Shown: positions 1 through 9,211, counted from the stretch's first letter. The stretch is 64,000 bases of DNA from Bacillota bacterium (GCA_023411375.1 JAEYOW010000010.1:361151-425150); one strand, 5' to 3'. Notes: generated by a model from the sequence alone, not told the origin. Numbers and translations: made by a program.

Positions 1-452
1 CGCGCCTCAAGCCCCGCGCATACCGGATTGGCCTCAAGGCTTTCCGTGGACCTGCGGCAGACCAGGAAACGGCAGAGCGCAAACACCTTATCAGGTTTCC
101 GCCAATTCGGCAGATCCATAAGCGTATCCTCACCGATGATGTAAAAAAATTCAGCGTCCGGCATCTGCCTGTGCATGCGCGTCAGGGTATCGACGGTATA
201 GATCACGCCTTCACGGTCTATTTCCATGCGGCTGGCCGTGAAACCGGGTATGCCCGTTACGCAGAGGCGCGTCATTTCAAACCGATGCCCGGCGTCTGCC
301 AGGCCTTCCCGCTTATGCGGCGGGTTTCCTGTGGGCAGGAACATTACGCGGTCGAGCTTCTGCTCGCTCATCGCGCACATCGCGATTTCCATATGCCTTT
401 CATGGATGGGATTGAAGCTCCCCCCCATGATGCCAACGCGCTCCTTTGGCAC
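1..452 (-). CDS. nadD: Nicotinate-nucleotide adenylyltransferase, 5' part
   Basis: Transfers AMP from ATP to nicotinate mononucleotide in cytoplasmic NAD synthesis. The gene runs off the left edge, so only about 150 N-terminal residues are visible. The GTG start at 452 has GGGAGG seven bases upstream. The protein begins VPKERVGIMGGSFNPIH, the nucleotidyltransferase opening of the family, and continues with PTGNPPHK and FFYIIGEDTLMDLPNW, both typical NadD segments. The usual HxGH nucleotide-binding motif reads HERH here, an Arg in place of Gly; both histidines are kept. It is divergent from the next gene. Function is assigned from family resemblance; the C-terminal ISTxxR motif lies outside the window. 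Confidence 0.9.
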   Translation of the reverse strand, partial: MPKERVGIMGGSFNPIHERHMEIAMCAMSEQKLDRVMFLPTGNPPHKREGLADAGHRFEMTRLCVTGIPGFTASRMEIDREGVIYTVDTLTRMHRQMPDAEFFYIIGEDTLMDLPNWRKPDKVFALCRFLVCRRSTESLEANPVCAGLEA

Positions 453-554
453 GGCTGCGCCTCCCTTCGTAACAGGGCAACCGCCCTCATTTTTATTATA
501 CTAGAAAATTGTCAAAAGGGAAATACTTTATACCAATCCGGGAGGTGAAAACCC

Positions 555-1391
555 ACGCAGAAATATAAACAAAAAACGCCCGTCGCCAGCGTTTCGGACA
601 AGCTGCTCCGCGCGCTTGCCGCATCGGGGTTAGGTATCGGCTGGTTTGTATACCTGTGGGGGCTCAGCCTGCCCGCCATCACGGCCGGGCTTGCGATGGG
701 CGGCCTGCTATGGCTTTGCGTGCGGTTATTTGGTAAAAAAAGCGTGGAAAAGCGTGAGGCGCAAATGCGCAGGATGATCGGCGGAGAACTGGCCCTAAAC
801 CGCCTGCTGCTGCTGCCACCGCGCCACGCGGCGTTTCAGGCGGCCATCTGGCTGATGCCGACGGCTCCCGTGCAAATGCAAAAGGCCGTGGACTGGGGCG
901 TGATTGGAACGTTGGAGGGAAAAAACGTGCTGGTGCGCCTGGTTGCACAGCACGAAAGCATGCCGGTAACGGTGCAACAGGTGATCGAAGCGCTAAAGGA
1001 GGCGCGCGGCCACCGGGCGGAAAGCTGCCTTCTGTGCCTGACTGCGCCGCTTTCCAAGGAGGGTGCCGCCTACGCGGAAACCGCCAATCCGCCCATACGC
1101 GTCATCCAGCGCGAAGAGCTGGTACGGCTCGCGGGCCTTTGCTCGCCCGCAACGGACGAGGACTTAAGCGCGCTTGGCCGTAAAAAAAGAGCGCGCCGCA
1201 GCGCGAAGGAATGGGCGCGGATCATGCTGGATTCTTCCCGCGCGCGTCGGTATTTTTGGTATGGTATCGGGCTGGGCGCGCTGGCTCTGCTGACGGGACA
1301 GTGGGTGTATCCGTTTCCGGCAGCGGTATGCCTCGCGTTGTTTGCCGGGTGCAAGCTGCGGGAAATCCGCGCCGGGCATGCCCGGGGATAA
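555..1391 (+). CDS. Membrane protein with Mrr-like (restriction-endonuclease-fold) middle, ACG start
   Basis: Function unknown. The frame is open from about 549. A strong GGGAGGTG at 540-547 is followed seven bases later by ACG at 555, and no ATG, GTG or TTG lies in frame until ATG 696, so an ACG start (278 aa) is the best reading. Two hydrophobic stretches near the N-terminus (around GIGWFVYLWGLSLPAI) and a pair near the C-terminus (YGIGLGALALLTGQW, AVCLALFAGC) flank a soluble middle. That middle, with VLVRLVAQHESMPVTVQQV and later IRVIQREELVRLAG, has the strand-helix rhythm of Mrr-type nuclease-fold domains, but I cannot see the full catalytic D/E-x-K set. If ACG is wrong, the protein is 231 aa from 696. 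Confidence 0.6.
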   Translation, partial: TQKYKQKTPVASVSDKLLRALAASGLGIGWFVYLWGLSLPAITAGLAMGGLLWLCVRLFGKKSVEKREAQMRRMIGGELALNRLLLLPPRHAAFQAAIWLMPTAPVQMQKAVDWGVIGTLEGKNVLVRLVAQHESMPVTVQQVIEALKEARGHRAESCLLCLTAPLSKEGAAYAETANPPIRVIQREELVRLAGLCSPATDEDLSALGRKKRARRSAKEWARIMLDSSRARRYFWYGIGLGALALLTGQWVYPFPAAVCLALFAGCKLREIRAGHARG

Positions 1392-1408
1392 CGCGCCGGC
1401 CCACTCGC

Positions 1409-2245
1409 TCACACCTGTGCGCAGGCGTTGGCCAGGCAAATCCACTCTTCAACCGAAAGCGCCTCGCCCCTCACCGTGGCGGATAGGCCCATACTCTCAA
1501 TCCCGGCACGCAGCCTTTCCATGTCCACAACGCCTTTGAGCGCGTTCATCAGCGTCTTTCGCCGCATGCCAAAGCTCGCTTTCACCATTCGGAACAAAAG
1601 TTTTTCATCTCGGACCCCGGCAGGTGGTTTTTCACGGATTTCCAGCCGCACAAACGCGCTGTCCACCTTCGGTGGCGGGGTAAAAGCCTCGGCGGGCACC
1701 ACGGCCACAAGGCCCGGCTCGCACCGGTACTGGCATTTGACGCTCAAAAGCCCATACGCGGCGGTCGACGGCGCGGCCATCAGCTTATCCGCAACCTCCT
1801 TTTGAATCATCACACAGATACGGCGGATGCTCAGGCCGCTCTCCCACAGCAAATCAAAAATCGGCGTGGTGATGTTGTAGGGAATGTTGGCGATCACAAA
1901 AAAACCCTCGCCCAGCGGCTCGCACAGCGCACGGATATCCAACCTTCGTATGTCGCCCTGAACGATGGTCAGGTTGTCGCACCCCTCTGTTTTTACGCGC
2001 AAAAAAGGGAGCACGTCCTCGTCAACCTCCACGGCCAGCACGCTCGCCGCCGCTTCGCACAGGCATTTGGTCAGCATCCCGCTGCCCGGCCCAATTTCCA
2101 GCACGCGGTCGTTTTTACCCACGCCAGTCCGCTCCACCAGCGAGCGCAGCAGCGCCTCGTCATATAAAAAATGCTGTCCCAGATCGTGCTTGTACCTTAC
2201 GCCGCCCTCGCGCCGCCGCTGCGCCTGCTCAAAGGATTTCTTCAC
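1409..2245 (-). CDS. rsmA: 16S rRNA (adenine1518/1519-N6)-dimethyltransferase
   Basis: RsmA/KsgA dimethylates two adjacent adenines in the 3' hairpin of 16S rRNA during late 30S assembly. The 278-residue length is normal. The opening YKHDLGQHFLYD is the family hallmark, VLEIGPGSGMLT is the SAM-binding motif I, and VIANIPYNITTPIFD carries the N-x-P-Y catalytic motif IV. A C-terminal helical domain follows (SFGMRRKTLMNALKG). Its ATG overlaps the stop of dnaX by four bases (2242-2245), so the two are translationally coupled. Confidence 0.96.
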   Translation of the reverse strand: MKKSFEQAQRRREGGVRYKHDLGQHFLYDEALLRSLVERTGVGKNDRVLEIGPGSGMLTKCLCEAAASVLAVEVDEDVLPFLRVKTEGCDNLTIVQGDIRRLDIRALCEPLGEGFFVIANIPYNITTPIFDLLWESGLSIRRICVMIQKEVADKLMAAPSTAAYGLLSVKCQYRCEPGLVAVVPAEAFTPPPKVDSAFVRLEIREKPPAGVRDEKLLFRMVKASFGMRRKTLMNALKGVVDMERLRAGIESMGLSATVRGEALSVEEWICLANACAQV

Positions 2246-3894
2246 CTGCTGCTCTTCTCCTCGTCAATCTGCACGGTTTCCCGGCCAAATGCCTCAATCA
2301 GGCTTTGCTGCGCCTCATCCCGCACGCTGTCCAGTTTTTTTTCGGAAACATCTTGCTCAAGCACGGCCTCAAACTGAACAGGCGCGCCCGCCGCCTCGCT
2401 CAGAGCCTGCGCAATGCGCTCCCTGCGCGCGGGCTGATTGAGCCTGACAAAGGAAAAATCCTTCTTTGCAAACGGAATCAGCACCTGATAGGATGTGCCC
2501 TTTACGCCAAGAAAACGCTCGTTTTTTAGCAATCCAAAGATGGGCGGCTCGTTTTTGGCGAGGATGGAAAGCGCCCTCTCCCACACGCCCTTGGCGTCGG
2601 ACGGCACAGGCGCCGTCGCGGGTTTTGTGGCCGCCGCCTGCGCCGTTCCCACCGCCGCTTCCCTTTTTCGGGAGGGCGCGGCGCTTTTATCGGCGCCCTC
2701 CGCCGCCACAAGCCTTCCGCTCGCAATATCGCCCTCCAGCTTGCCAAGCCTTGCCTCCAGCTCCCCAATCCGCTCCAAAAGCGCGTCGCCGCTCTCTCCC
2801 ACGTTTTCCTCACAGGCGTGCAGCACGGCGGATTCCAGCCCAATTCGCGGCGTGGACGCAAAGCGCATTTCGCTCTCCGCGCGCATAAACAGGTCGAGCA
2901 TACGAAGCAGCCGCATATCCGAAAAGCCGGCAGCCTGCTCGCGGTAACGCTTTTCATCCTCCTCCGTCACATCCAGAATGGAGGCCGCGTCCCGCTCCAC
3001 TGCTTTCACCGTCAGCAGCGCGCGGCAATGGGCGGACAGCTCGCGCAAAAACACCTGCGGCTCGCGTCCGGAGCGCATCAGCTCGTCCACCTTTAGCATC
3101 ACGCCGCCTGCGTCGCGCCCGGCCAGAAGCCCGGCAAACGCAAACAAAAACTCCCGGTCGGATGTGCCCAGCACATCCCGAACCTGCGCCGCGGTAATCT
3201 TCCCATTTTCCGCCCCGGCTACGCACATGTCCAAAATGCTGAACGCGTCGCGCATCGCACCCTCGGCGGCGCGGGCTACCATGCGCAGCGCCTCGTCCTC
3301 GGCCTCCATCCGCATATCGTCCAGCGCAAGGCGCATGCGCTCCACGATCAGGCTTGACGGTATCCGTCCGAAATCATACCTCTGTACGCGGGAAAGGATG
3401 GTGGCGGGCAGCTTTTGCGGCTCGGTGGTCGCCAGAATGAAAACCACGTGCCCGGGCGGTTCCTCCAGCGTTTTTAGCAACGCGTTAAACGCGGCGGTGG
3501 ACAGCATATGTACCTCGTCGATGATGTACACCTTGTACCGCCCCACCTGCGCCGGGTAGCGCACCTGCTCCAGCAGCTCGCGGATGTTGTCCACGCTGTT
3601 GTTGCTCGCCGCGTCCAGCTCCAGCACATCCATGGTCGTTTCGTTCATAATAGCGCGGCACGCGTCGCATTCGCCGCACGGGTCGCCGTTTTGGGGGTTC
3701 AGGCAATTGATGGCGCGGCTCATCAGCTTGGCCATGGTGGTTTTTCCGGTACCCCTGCAGCCGCAAAACAGGTAAGCGTGGGCAATCCGTCCCGCCTCGA
3801 TCTGATGCCGCAGGGTTTTTACGGTCGCCGTCTGCCCGACCACCTGTTCAAACGTCGTGGGCCGCCATTTACGGTATAATGCCTGATAAGCCAT
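2242..3894 (-). CDS. dnaX: DNA polymerase III subunit gamma/tau
   Basis: ATPase of the clamp loader, which opens the beta clamp and places it on primed DNA. I chose the ATG at 3894 (MAYQALYRKWRP, the universal DnaX opening) because AAGGAGG lies just upstream; an in-frame ATG at 3921 has only a weak site. The 550 residues show Walker A GCRGTGKTTMAK, a zinc-binding cysteine cluster with CGECDAC, the DEVH box in IIDEVHMLSTAAFNALLK, and sensor region ATTEPQKLPATILSR. The C-terminal half is an Ala-rich linker and a tau-like tail. No sign of a programmed slip site was established, so a separate gamma product is not claimed. Confidence 0.96.
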   Translation of the reverse strand: MAYQALYRKWRPTTFEQVVGQTATVKTLRHQIEAGRIAHAYLFCGCRGTGKTTMAKLMSRAINCLNPQNGDPCGECDACRAIMNETTMDVLELDAASNNSVDNIRELLEQVRYPAQVGRYKVYIIDEVHMLSTAAFNALLKTLEEPPGHVVFILATTEPQKLPATILSRVQRYDFGRIPSSLIVERMRLALDDMRMEAEDEALRMVARAAEGAMRDAFSILDMCVAGAENGKITAAQVRDVLGTSDREFLFAFAGLLAGRDAGGVMLKVDELMRSGREPQVFLRELSAHCRALLTVKAVERDAASILDVTEEDEKRYREQAAGFSDMRLLRMLDLFMRAESEMRFASTPRIGLESAVLHACEENVGESGDALLERIGELEARLGKLEGDIASGRLVAAEGADKSAAPSRKREAAVGTAQAAATKPATAPVPSDAKGVWERALSILAKNEPPIFGLLKNERFLGVKGTSYQVLIPFAKKDFSFVRLNQPARRERIAQALSEAAGAPVQFEAVLEQDVSEKKLDSVRDEAQQSLIEAFGRETVQIDEEKSSR

Positions 3895-3986
3895 AGGTCC
3901 TCCTTCATCAAGGGAGCTCATAAAAATTCACCGTTTCCATCATACCCGCTCAGCGCGTTTTTTTCAAGGGATATGCGCACGCCGCG

Positions 3987-4382
3987 CTACCTTCCCAAAA
4001 AATGCAGCGCGACGCCGCAGATAACAGCCAGCAACCCGCCAAATATAAGCGCGTATTTTGTGAGGGCATCTCCCAGATACTGATTGATGAAAATCGCAAG
4101 CAGATTGCAAAATCCCACGCCTATGGCAAGGCACCCGATCATCCCCAGAAGTGCCAGCGGCAGCTGCAAAATCCTGATCAAAAGCGAAAGCTGCGAAACA
4201 TCAGGAGAATCGACTACTTCCATAAATATAAAAAAGGGGGCGAAAAGCACAGCAAGCGCCGTAATGACAAGCGTGATATACTTCCATCCGTGCTTTTGAA
4301 AGAGCTTCCTGTCCGTTCCCCGCTCAAAATAGGAGGAAGCTCCGAAAGGCAATCCCCTGTTCCTGTCTTTCCACCTGCCCAC
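3987..4382 (-). CDS. Small membrane protein of unknown function
   Basis: Not recognised. The preferred start is GTG at 4382 (131 aa), because GAGGGTGG lies five bases upstream; TTG at 4400 would add six residues. The first 35 residues are basic and polar (GRWKDRNRG, GTDRKLFQKHGWK). Three hydrophobic segments follow: YITLVITALAVLFAPFFIF, a long one around LPLALLGMIGCLAIGVGF, and YALIFGGLLAVICGVALHFL at the end. It stands 92 bases upstream of dnaX on the same strand and is divergent from the dGTPase-like gene. The role is unknown. Confidence 0.65.
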   Translation of the reverse strand: MGRWKDRNRGLPFGASSYFERGTDRKLFQKHGWKYITLVITALAVLFAPFFIFMEVVDSPDVSQLSLLIRILQLPLALLGMIGCLAIGVGFCNLLAIFINQYLGDALTKYALIFGGLLAVICGVALHFLGR

Positions 4383-4450
4383 GAATCCACCCTCAAACAA
4401 AACCGGCGTTCTGCCCGGCCCATTCCTATCTGTCCCGCGACGGCCCGTTT

Positions 4451-4480
4451 ATTATACCATATGGCTTCAAAAGCTGAAAA
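4451..4480 (-). promoter_or_regulatory. Possible extended -10 promoter
   Basis: On the minus strand TGGTATAAT (plus coordinates 4451-4459) is an extended -10 element. The -35 region 17 bases away (TTTCAG) is poor. It lies in the divergent gap upstream of the small membrane-protein gene and dnaX. Confidence 0.4.
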
Positions 4481-4553
4481 GCAGGAGTTTGGCACTCCGA
4501 TACAGTATATATCATCTTATCCCGAAGCAAAAGGGACGAAAGGGGAAGACGTC

Positions 4554-5558
4554 ATGACAATCCGCGAACGGCTGGAGCTTGAGGAGGAGGCGCGTCTTTC
4601 TCCGCTTGCCACCCTTTCCAGCAGAACCCTGGGGCGGGAGCATCCCCTTGACTCCTGCGATCTGCGCACGGATTTTCAGCGCGACCGCGACCGCATCATC
4701 CACTGCAAAAGTTTTCGGCGCCTCAAATACAAGACGCAGGTATTTCTTTCCCCCGTGGGCGACCACTATCGCACGCGCCTTACGCATACGCTGGAGGTAG
4801 CCCAGGTGGCCCGGACCCTGGCCCGCTGCCTGCGGCTTAACGAGGACCTTGCGGAGGCCATCGCACTGGGACATGATATTGGGCATACTCCCTTTGGGCA
4901 CATCGGGGAAAACACCCTTAACAGCCTTATGCCCGACGGCTTTTGCCACAATGCACAAAGCCTGCGCGTTGTGGAGCGGCTGGAATACGACGGTGCCGGC
5001 CTCAACCTTTGCCGCGAGGTTCGCGACGGCATCAGGTGCCATTCCGGAGAAACGGAGCCGAAAACCCTTGAGGGCTGGTGCGTCAGGCGAGCCGACCGCA
5101 TCGCCTACATCAACCATGATATCGACGATGCTATTCGCGGCGGCATCCTAAAGCCCTTCGAGCTGCCCCGCCGCTGCCTGAACGTACTTGGCGGGTCGCA
5201 CGGGCAACGGATCGACACCATGATTCGCGACATTGTGGAAACCAGCGAGGGCAAACCCTGGGTGCGCATGTCCGCCGAGGTGCTTGAGGCCAGCGACGAG
5301 CTTCGGCGCTTCCTGTTTGAATACGTCTACCACGACGATTGGCGCAAAAAGGAGGAAGAGCGCTGCGATTATATCGTGACCGCCCTCTTCCGTCATTATG
5401 GCGCGCATCCGGAGCAGTTGCCAAAGGAATATCTGGAAATTTTCTATACCGAGGGCGCGGAGCGCGCCGTGTGCGACTTTGTCGCTTGCATGACGGACCG
5501 TTACGCCATCGAGCAGTTCGGCGAAATCTTCGTTCCCAATGCGTTTGCGCACCGGTAA
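4554..5558 (+). CDS. dgt: dGTPase-like HD-domain phosphohydrolase
   Basis: Predicted deoxyguanosinetriphosphate triphosphohydrolase-like protein, cleaving dNTPs to nucleoside and triphosphate. The ATG at 4554 is preceded by AGGGGAAG. The frame is open further upstream to 4002, but that part has no family similarity and overlaps the opposite gene. The 334 residues show the Dgt/YfbR-type HD metal site: RTRLTHTLEVAQVARTL for the first His, then LGHDIGHTPFGHIGE with the HD pair. The N-terminal FQRDRDRIIHCKSFRRLKYKTQVF is typical of the bacterial Dgt-like family found in front of dnaG in Clostridia. It is 68 bases upstream of dnaG and probably co-transcribed with it. Confidence 0.92.
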   Translation: MTIRERLELEEEARLSPLATLSSRTLGREHPLDSCDLRTDFQRDRDRIIHCKSFRRLKYKTQVFLSPVGDHYRTRLTHTLEVAQVARTLARCLRLNEDLAEAIALGHDIGHTPFGHIGENTLNSLMPDGFCHNAQSLRVVERLEYDGAGLNLCREVRDGIRCHSGETEPKTLEGWCVRRADRIAYINHDIDDAIRGGILKPFELPRRCLNVLGGSHGQRIDTMIRDIVETSEGKPWVRMSAEVLEASDELRRFLFEYVYHDDWRKKEEERCDYIVTALFRHYGAHPEQLPKEYLEIFYTEGAERAVCDFVACMTDRYAIEQFGEIFVPNAFAHR

Positions 5559-5626
5559 ATGGCATTGTCGGAAATTGTTGAAGTTTTGCAGGAATGTAAC
5601 CGGACACGGCGAATGATTAGGAGTGG

Positions 5627-7372
5627 GTGAAAGAACACATGGCCGGAAGGTACCCCCCACAGTGGCTGGATGAACTACGGGCGCGCGCGGATATTGTGAA
5701 AATCATCAATTCCTACGTGCCGCTAAAGAAGAACGGGCATAGATATGTTGGTCTGTGCCCGTTTCACAACGAAACCGCTCCCTCCTTCTCGGTGGATGAG
5801 CAAAAGCAGGTTTACCACTGCTTCGGATGCAAGGCGGGCGGCAGCGTTATCCAGTTCGTCATGGAAATTGAGCGTCTCTCCTTTCCGGAGGCGGTCGCCT
5901 TTCTGGCCGATCAGCTGCACATGCCCCTGCCCGAGATGCAACACGACCCTGCCTACGAACAACGCCGTTCGCTCAAAGAGCGCATTTATCTGGCTAACAA
6001 GGCAGCTGCACGATTGTATCATCAGCATCTATGGCAGGCGGACGGTGCGCCAATCCTTCACTATCTGCAAAAGCGCGGGCTGTCCGACGCGGTGATCCGC
6101 CGCTTCGGCATCGGCGCGGCCTTGGGCGGAGGAGGTATCGGCAAGGCCCTGATGGATCAGGGTTTTACTGAAGATGAGCTGGTTTCGGCCGGGTTGATGC
6201 TTAGGCGCGAGGGGCGCGCCTTTGACATGTTCCGCAACCGTGCGATGTTTCCCATCATCGATGCCTATGGCAATGTGCTTGGCTTTGGCGGGCGCGCCAT
6301 GGGCGACGCGATGCCCAAGTACTTAAACACCTCCGACACCGCAGCCTTCAACAAGCGGTATACCGTTTTCGCAGCCAATATGCTGCGCAAATCGCGCGGG
6401 CTTGAACGCGTTATTCTGGTGGAGGGGTACATGGACGTGGTGGCGCTTTCCCAGTTTGGGGTGGAAGGCGTGGCAGCCACGTTGGGCACCGCGCTCACGC
6501 CCGAGCAGGCAAGGCTGCTTCACCGCTACGCACCCGAGGTGCATATCGCCTATGATGGCGACAGGGCGGGTCAGAAAGCTATTCTGCGCGGACTGGACGT
6601 TTTGGAGGGCGAGCATGTGCCTGCGCGGGTACTGGATTTTCCCGGCGGGCTGGACCCGGATGAGTTTATCCGTCGGGAGGGTCTGGATGCGTTCCAGGCG
6701 CTTAAGCCCGTTTCCGGGGTTGTATACCGCATGCTTCGCCAAAAGGAACTTTACGACATGAGCACCGAGGAGGGGCGCACTGAATACGCAAAGGCCTGCG
6801 CCAATATTTTGAAAGCCGTCCGCGAGCCGGTCGAGCTGGAAAACCATCTCAGGCGCCTTGCGTTGGAGACGGGCTTCAGCCGGGAAGTGCTGCTTATGCA
6901 AATCGGCGTCGCGCCGCCCGCGCAGCATACGCAGGCGCCAAAACGGGAAGGCTTTACCCAAAAAGCAAAGGCTGTGGCTAAGGTGGACTGGACGGCCCGG
7001 ACGCTACTGGCCGTGCTCTCCACGGGACGCTTGCCAAAGGGAAGCGTCTCGGCCGAGGAATTTGAGGATCCGCTGCTTCGTTCATTATGTGAGGCGCTTT
7101 TAACAGGCGAAAGCGCCGCGTCCCTGATGGAACGGCAGCCTGACGAACAGGGCCGCGCCGTGGTCGGCGATATTCTCAGCATCAACACCGACCTGGATGA
7201 CGACGGCCTGATGAAAATGGCGCGTGATTGCCTGAAGAAACTGCGCCAGACCCGCCTGGAAAACGAACTTGACCTGATACAGCAAAGCCTGCCCTCCTTA
7301 AGCGAGGAGGACCGGACGCGCGAGACCGAACGCGCCTACCAATTGACCAAGCAACTGCTGAACCTGAAATGA
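5627..7372 (+). CDS. dnaG: DNA primase
   Basis: Makes RNA primers at the replication fork. The GTG at 5627 follows AGGAG; ATG 5639 is the alternative. The 581-residue protein has the N-terminal zinc finger (CPFHNETAPSF, then YHCFGCKAGG), the RNA polymerase basic domain (around MFRNRAMFPIIDAYGNVLGFGGRAM), and the TOPRIM metal site (VILVEGYMDVVAL and later VHIAYDGDRAGQKA). The C-terminal helicase-interaction region is present. Its stop overlaps the first possible start of rpoD, the classic macromolecular synthesis arrangement. Confidence 0.97.
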   Translation: MKEHMAGRYPPQWLDELRARADIVKIINSYVPLKKNGHRYVGLCPFHNETAPSFSVDEQKQVYHCFGCKAGGSVIQFVMEIERLSFPEAVAFLADQLHMPLPEMQHDPAYEQRRSLKERIYLANKAAARLYHQHLWQADGAPILHYLQKRGLSDAVIRRFGIGAALGGGGIGKALMDQGFTEDELVSAGLMLRREGRAFDMFRNRAMFPIIDAYGNVLGFGGRAMGDAMPKYLNTSDTAAFNKRYTVFAANMLRKSRGLERVILVEGYMDVVALSQFGVEGVAATLGTALTPEQARLLHRYAPEVHIAYDGDRAGQKAILRGLDVLEGEHVPARVLDFPGGLDPDEFIRREGLDAFQALKPVSGVVYRMLRQKELYDMSTEEGRTEYAKACANILKAVREPVELENHLRRLALETGFSREVLLMQIGVAPPAQHTQAPKREGFTQKAKAVAKVDWTARTLLAVLSTGRLPKGSVSAEEFEDPLLRSLCEALLTGESAASLMERQPDEQGRAVVGDILSINTDLDDDGLMKMARDCLKKLRQTRLENELDLIQQSLPSLSEEDRTRETERAYQLTKQLLNLK

Positions 7373-7398
7373 TCCCCGCATATGAAGGAGTGAGGAAG

Positions 7399-8484
7399 TT
7401 GAGTCAGAATCAGTCGCCTGAATCGATCAAGCTGAAACTCAACGAGCTATACGAGGACGCCAAGAACAAGGGCACCATCACCAGGGACGAAGTGGCTAAT
7501 CAGGCCATGGAGCTGGAGATCGATGCCGAACAAATGAACAAGATCTACGAAACGCTCGAAAGCATGGGCGTGGATGTGATCAGCGAGTTTGATCCCGTCC
7601 CGCCCGAGGAGCTGATCGAGCCTGAGCAGATCGACCTGAGCGTGCCCGAGGGGATCAGCATCGACGACCCTGTGCGCATGTATCTGAAAGAAATCGGCAA
7701 GGTGCCGCTGCTGACCGCGGACGAGGAAATCGACATCGCCCAGCGTATGGAGCTGGGCGACGAAGAGGCTAAGCAGAAGCTTACCGAGGCCAATCTTCGC
7801 TTGGTCGTTTCCATCGCCAAGCGCTATGTGGGGCGCGGCATGCTGTTTCTTGACCTTATCCAGGAGGGCAACCTCGGCCTGATCAAGGCGGTGGACAAGT
7901 TCGACTACCGCAAGGGCTACAAGTTTTCCACCTATGCCACCTGGTGGATCCGGCAGGCCATTACCCGCGCCATTGCCGACCAGGCGCGCACCATCCGTAT
8001 CCCCGTTCATATGGTGGAAACCATCAACAAGCTTATCCGCGTATCCCGCCAGCTTTTACAGGAGTATGGCCGCGAGCCCACTCCGGACGAAATTGCCAAG
8101 GTCATGAACATCAGCGAAAGCAAGGTGCGCGAGATCATTAAAATCGCGCAGGAGCCCGTATCGCTGGAAACTCCGATCGGCGAGGAGGAGGACAGCCATT
8201 TGGGCGACTTCATCCCCGACGACGACGCGCCCGCGCCCGCCGAGGCCGCCAGCTTCACTTTAATGAAGGAGCAGCTTCTGGACGTGCTGGACACCCTGAC
8301 CCCGCGCGAGGAAAAGGTGCTTCGCCTGCGCTTTGGCTTGGACGACGGACACCAGCGCACGCTGGAGGAGGTCGGACGCGAGTTCAAGGTGACGCGCGAG
8401 CGCATCCGGCAGATCGAGGCCAAGGCGCTTCGCAAGCTGCGCCACCCCAGCCGCAGCAAAAAACTAAAGGATTACCTGGACTAA
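7399..8484 (+). CDS. rpoD: RNA polymerase primary sigma factor (sigma-A)
   Basis: Directs core RNA polymerase to vegetative promoters. The TTG at 7399 is preferred because AAGGAG lies eight bases upstream. An upstream ATG at 7369 overlapping the dnaG stop would add ten residues and lacks its own site. The 361 residues contain region 1.2 (DPVRMYLKEIGKVPLLT), region 2 (DLIQEGNLGLIKAVDKFDY and TYATWWIRQAITRAI), region 3 and region 4.2 (TLEEVGREFKVTRERIRQI). Region 1.1 is short. It belongs to the dgt-dnaG-rpoD-trmK cluster. Confidence 0.97.
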   Translation: MSQNQSPESIKLKLNELYEDAKNKGTITRDEVANQAMELEIDAEQMNKIYETLESMGVDVISEFDPVPPEELIEPEQIDLSVPEGISIDDPVRMYLKEIGKVPLLTADEEIDIAQRMELGDEEAKQKLTEANLRLVVSIAKRYVGRGMLFLDLIQEGNLGLIKAVDKFDYRKGYKFSTYATWWIRQAITRAIADQARTIRIPVHMVETINKLIRVSRQLLQEYGREPTPDEIAKVMNISESKVREIIKIAQEPVSLETPIGEEEDSHLGDFIPDDDAPAPAEAASFTLMKEQLLDVLDTLTPREEKVLRLRFGLDDGHQRTLEEVGREFKVTRERIRQIEAKALRKLRHPSRSKKLKDYLD

Positions 8485-8485
8485 C

Positions 8486-9211
8486 GTGGATGTAAAGCGC
8501 AAGCGTGCGCCAAAGCTCGACGCCCGCCTTTCCACGGCACTGCGCCTGGCGAAGTCCGGCGGGGTATGCGCCGATATCGGCGCGGATCACGGACGACTCA
8601 GCGCCGTACTGCTGCACAGCGGCATGGCCGAACGCGTGCTGGTGGCGGATGTGAGCGAAAAAGCGCTTGAAAAAGCGAAAAAGCGCATCCAGAGCCTGGG
8701 GCTGGACGGTTGCGCCTATTTTGCCGTCGCGGATGGGCTGGACGCCTTGGAGGCGCTGCCTGGCCGGCGAGCGGATGTTATTTTCATCCTCGGCATGGGC
8801 GGGGATACAATCGCGGGCATTCTGCGCCGCGGACGGCGGCGCTTGCTGGGCGCGTCCCTCGTTCTGGGGGCGCAGACGGAGCTGCCTTTGCTACGCGAGG
8901 CCGTCTGCGCGGTGGGGTACCGCATCCGCCGCGAAGAAATCGCTGTGGAGGACGGCCGGGCCTATGTGCTGATGCGGTGCGATCCCTGCGGGGAGGACGA
9001 GCCGCCCTACTCAGAGGAGGAGCTGCTGCTGGGACCGGTGCTACTAACGGAGCGGCCCAGTGCCTGGCAGCCTATTCTGGAGCGCCGCGAGGCGCTGCTG
9101 CGCGGGGGAATTTCCGCCATGGAGGCCGCCGCCTTGCCCAAGGACAGGAAACGGCTGGAACGTTTCCGACGCGAACTTTTGTATGTAAGGAACGCGCTCG
9201 CGCGGTTTTAA
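8486..9211 (+). CDS. trmK: tRNA (adenine22-N1)-methyltransferase
   Basis: TrmK methylates N1 of A22 in the tRNA D-arm using SAM. The GTG at 8486 begins two bases after the rpoD stop and the site is weak (AAAGGAT). The 241 residues start with LDARLSTALRLAKSGGVCADIGADHG, the family's SAM motif I, and carry the ILGMGGDTIAGIL segment typical of TrmK/YqfN. The C-terminus is a helical coiled region with many Arg and Glu residues. The rpoD-trmK-Nif3 order is a conserved Firmicutes neighbourhood and supports the call. Confidence 0.92.
   Translation: MDVKRKRAPKLDARLSTALRLAKSGGVCADIGADHGRLSAVLLHSGMAERVLVADVSEKALEKAKKRIQSLGLDGCAYFAVADGLDALEALPGRRADVIFILGMGGDTIAGILRRGRRRLLGASLVLGAQTELPLLREAVCAVGYRIRREEIAVEDGRAYVLMRCDPCGEDEPPYSEEELLLGPVLLTERPSAWQPILERREALLRGGISAMEAAALPKDRKRLERFRRELLYVRNALARF

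Noticed and set aside
495..515. TATAAT and TTGACA on the minus strand upstream of nadD
   Set aside because: The spacer is only nine bases, too short for a sigma-A promoter.
4002..4553. N-terminal extension of the dGTPase-like frame
   Set aside because: It overlaps the opposite membrane-protein gene, is basic low-complexity sequence, and the family begins at 4554 where a ribosome site is present.
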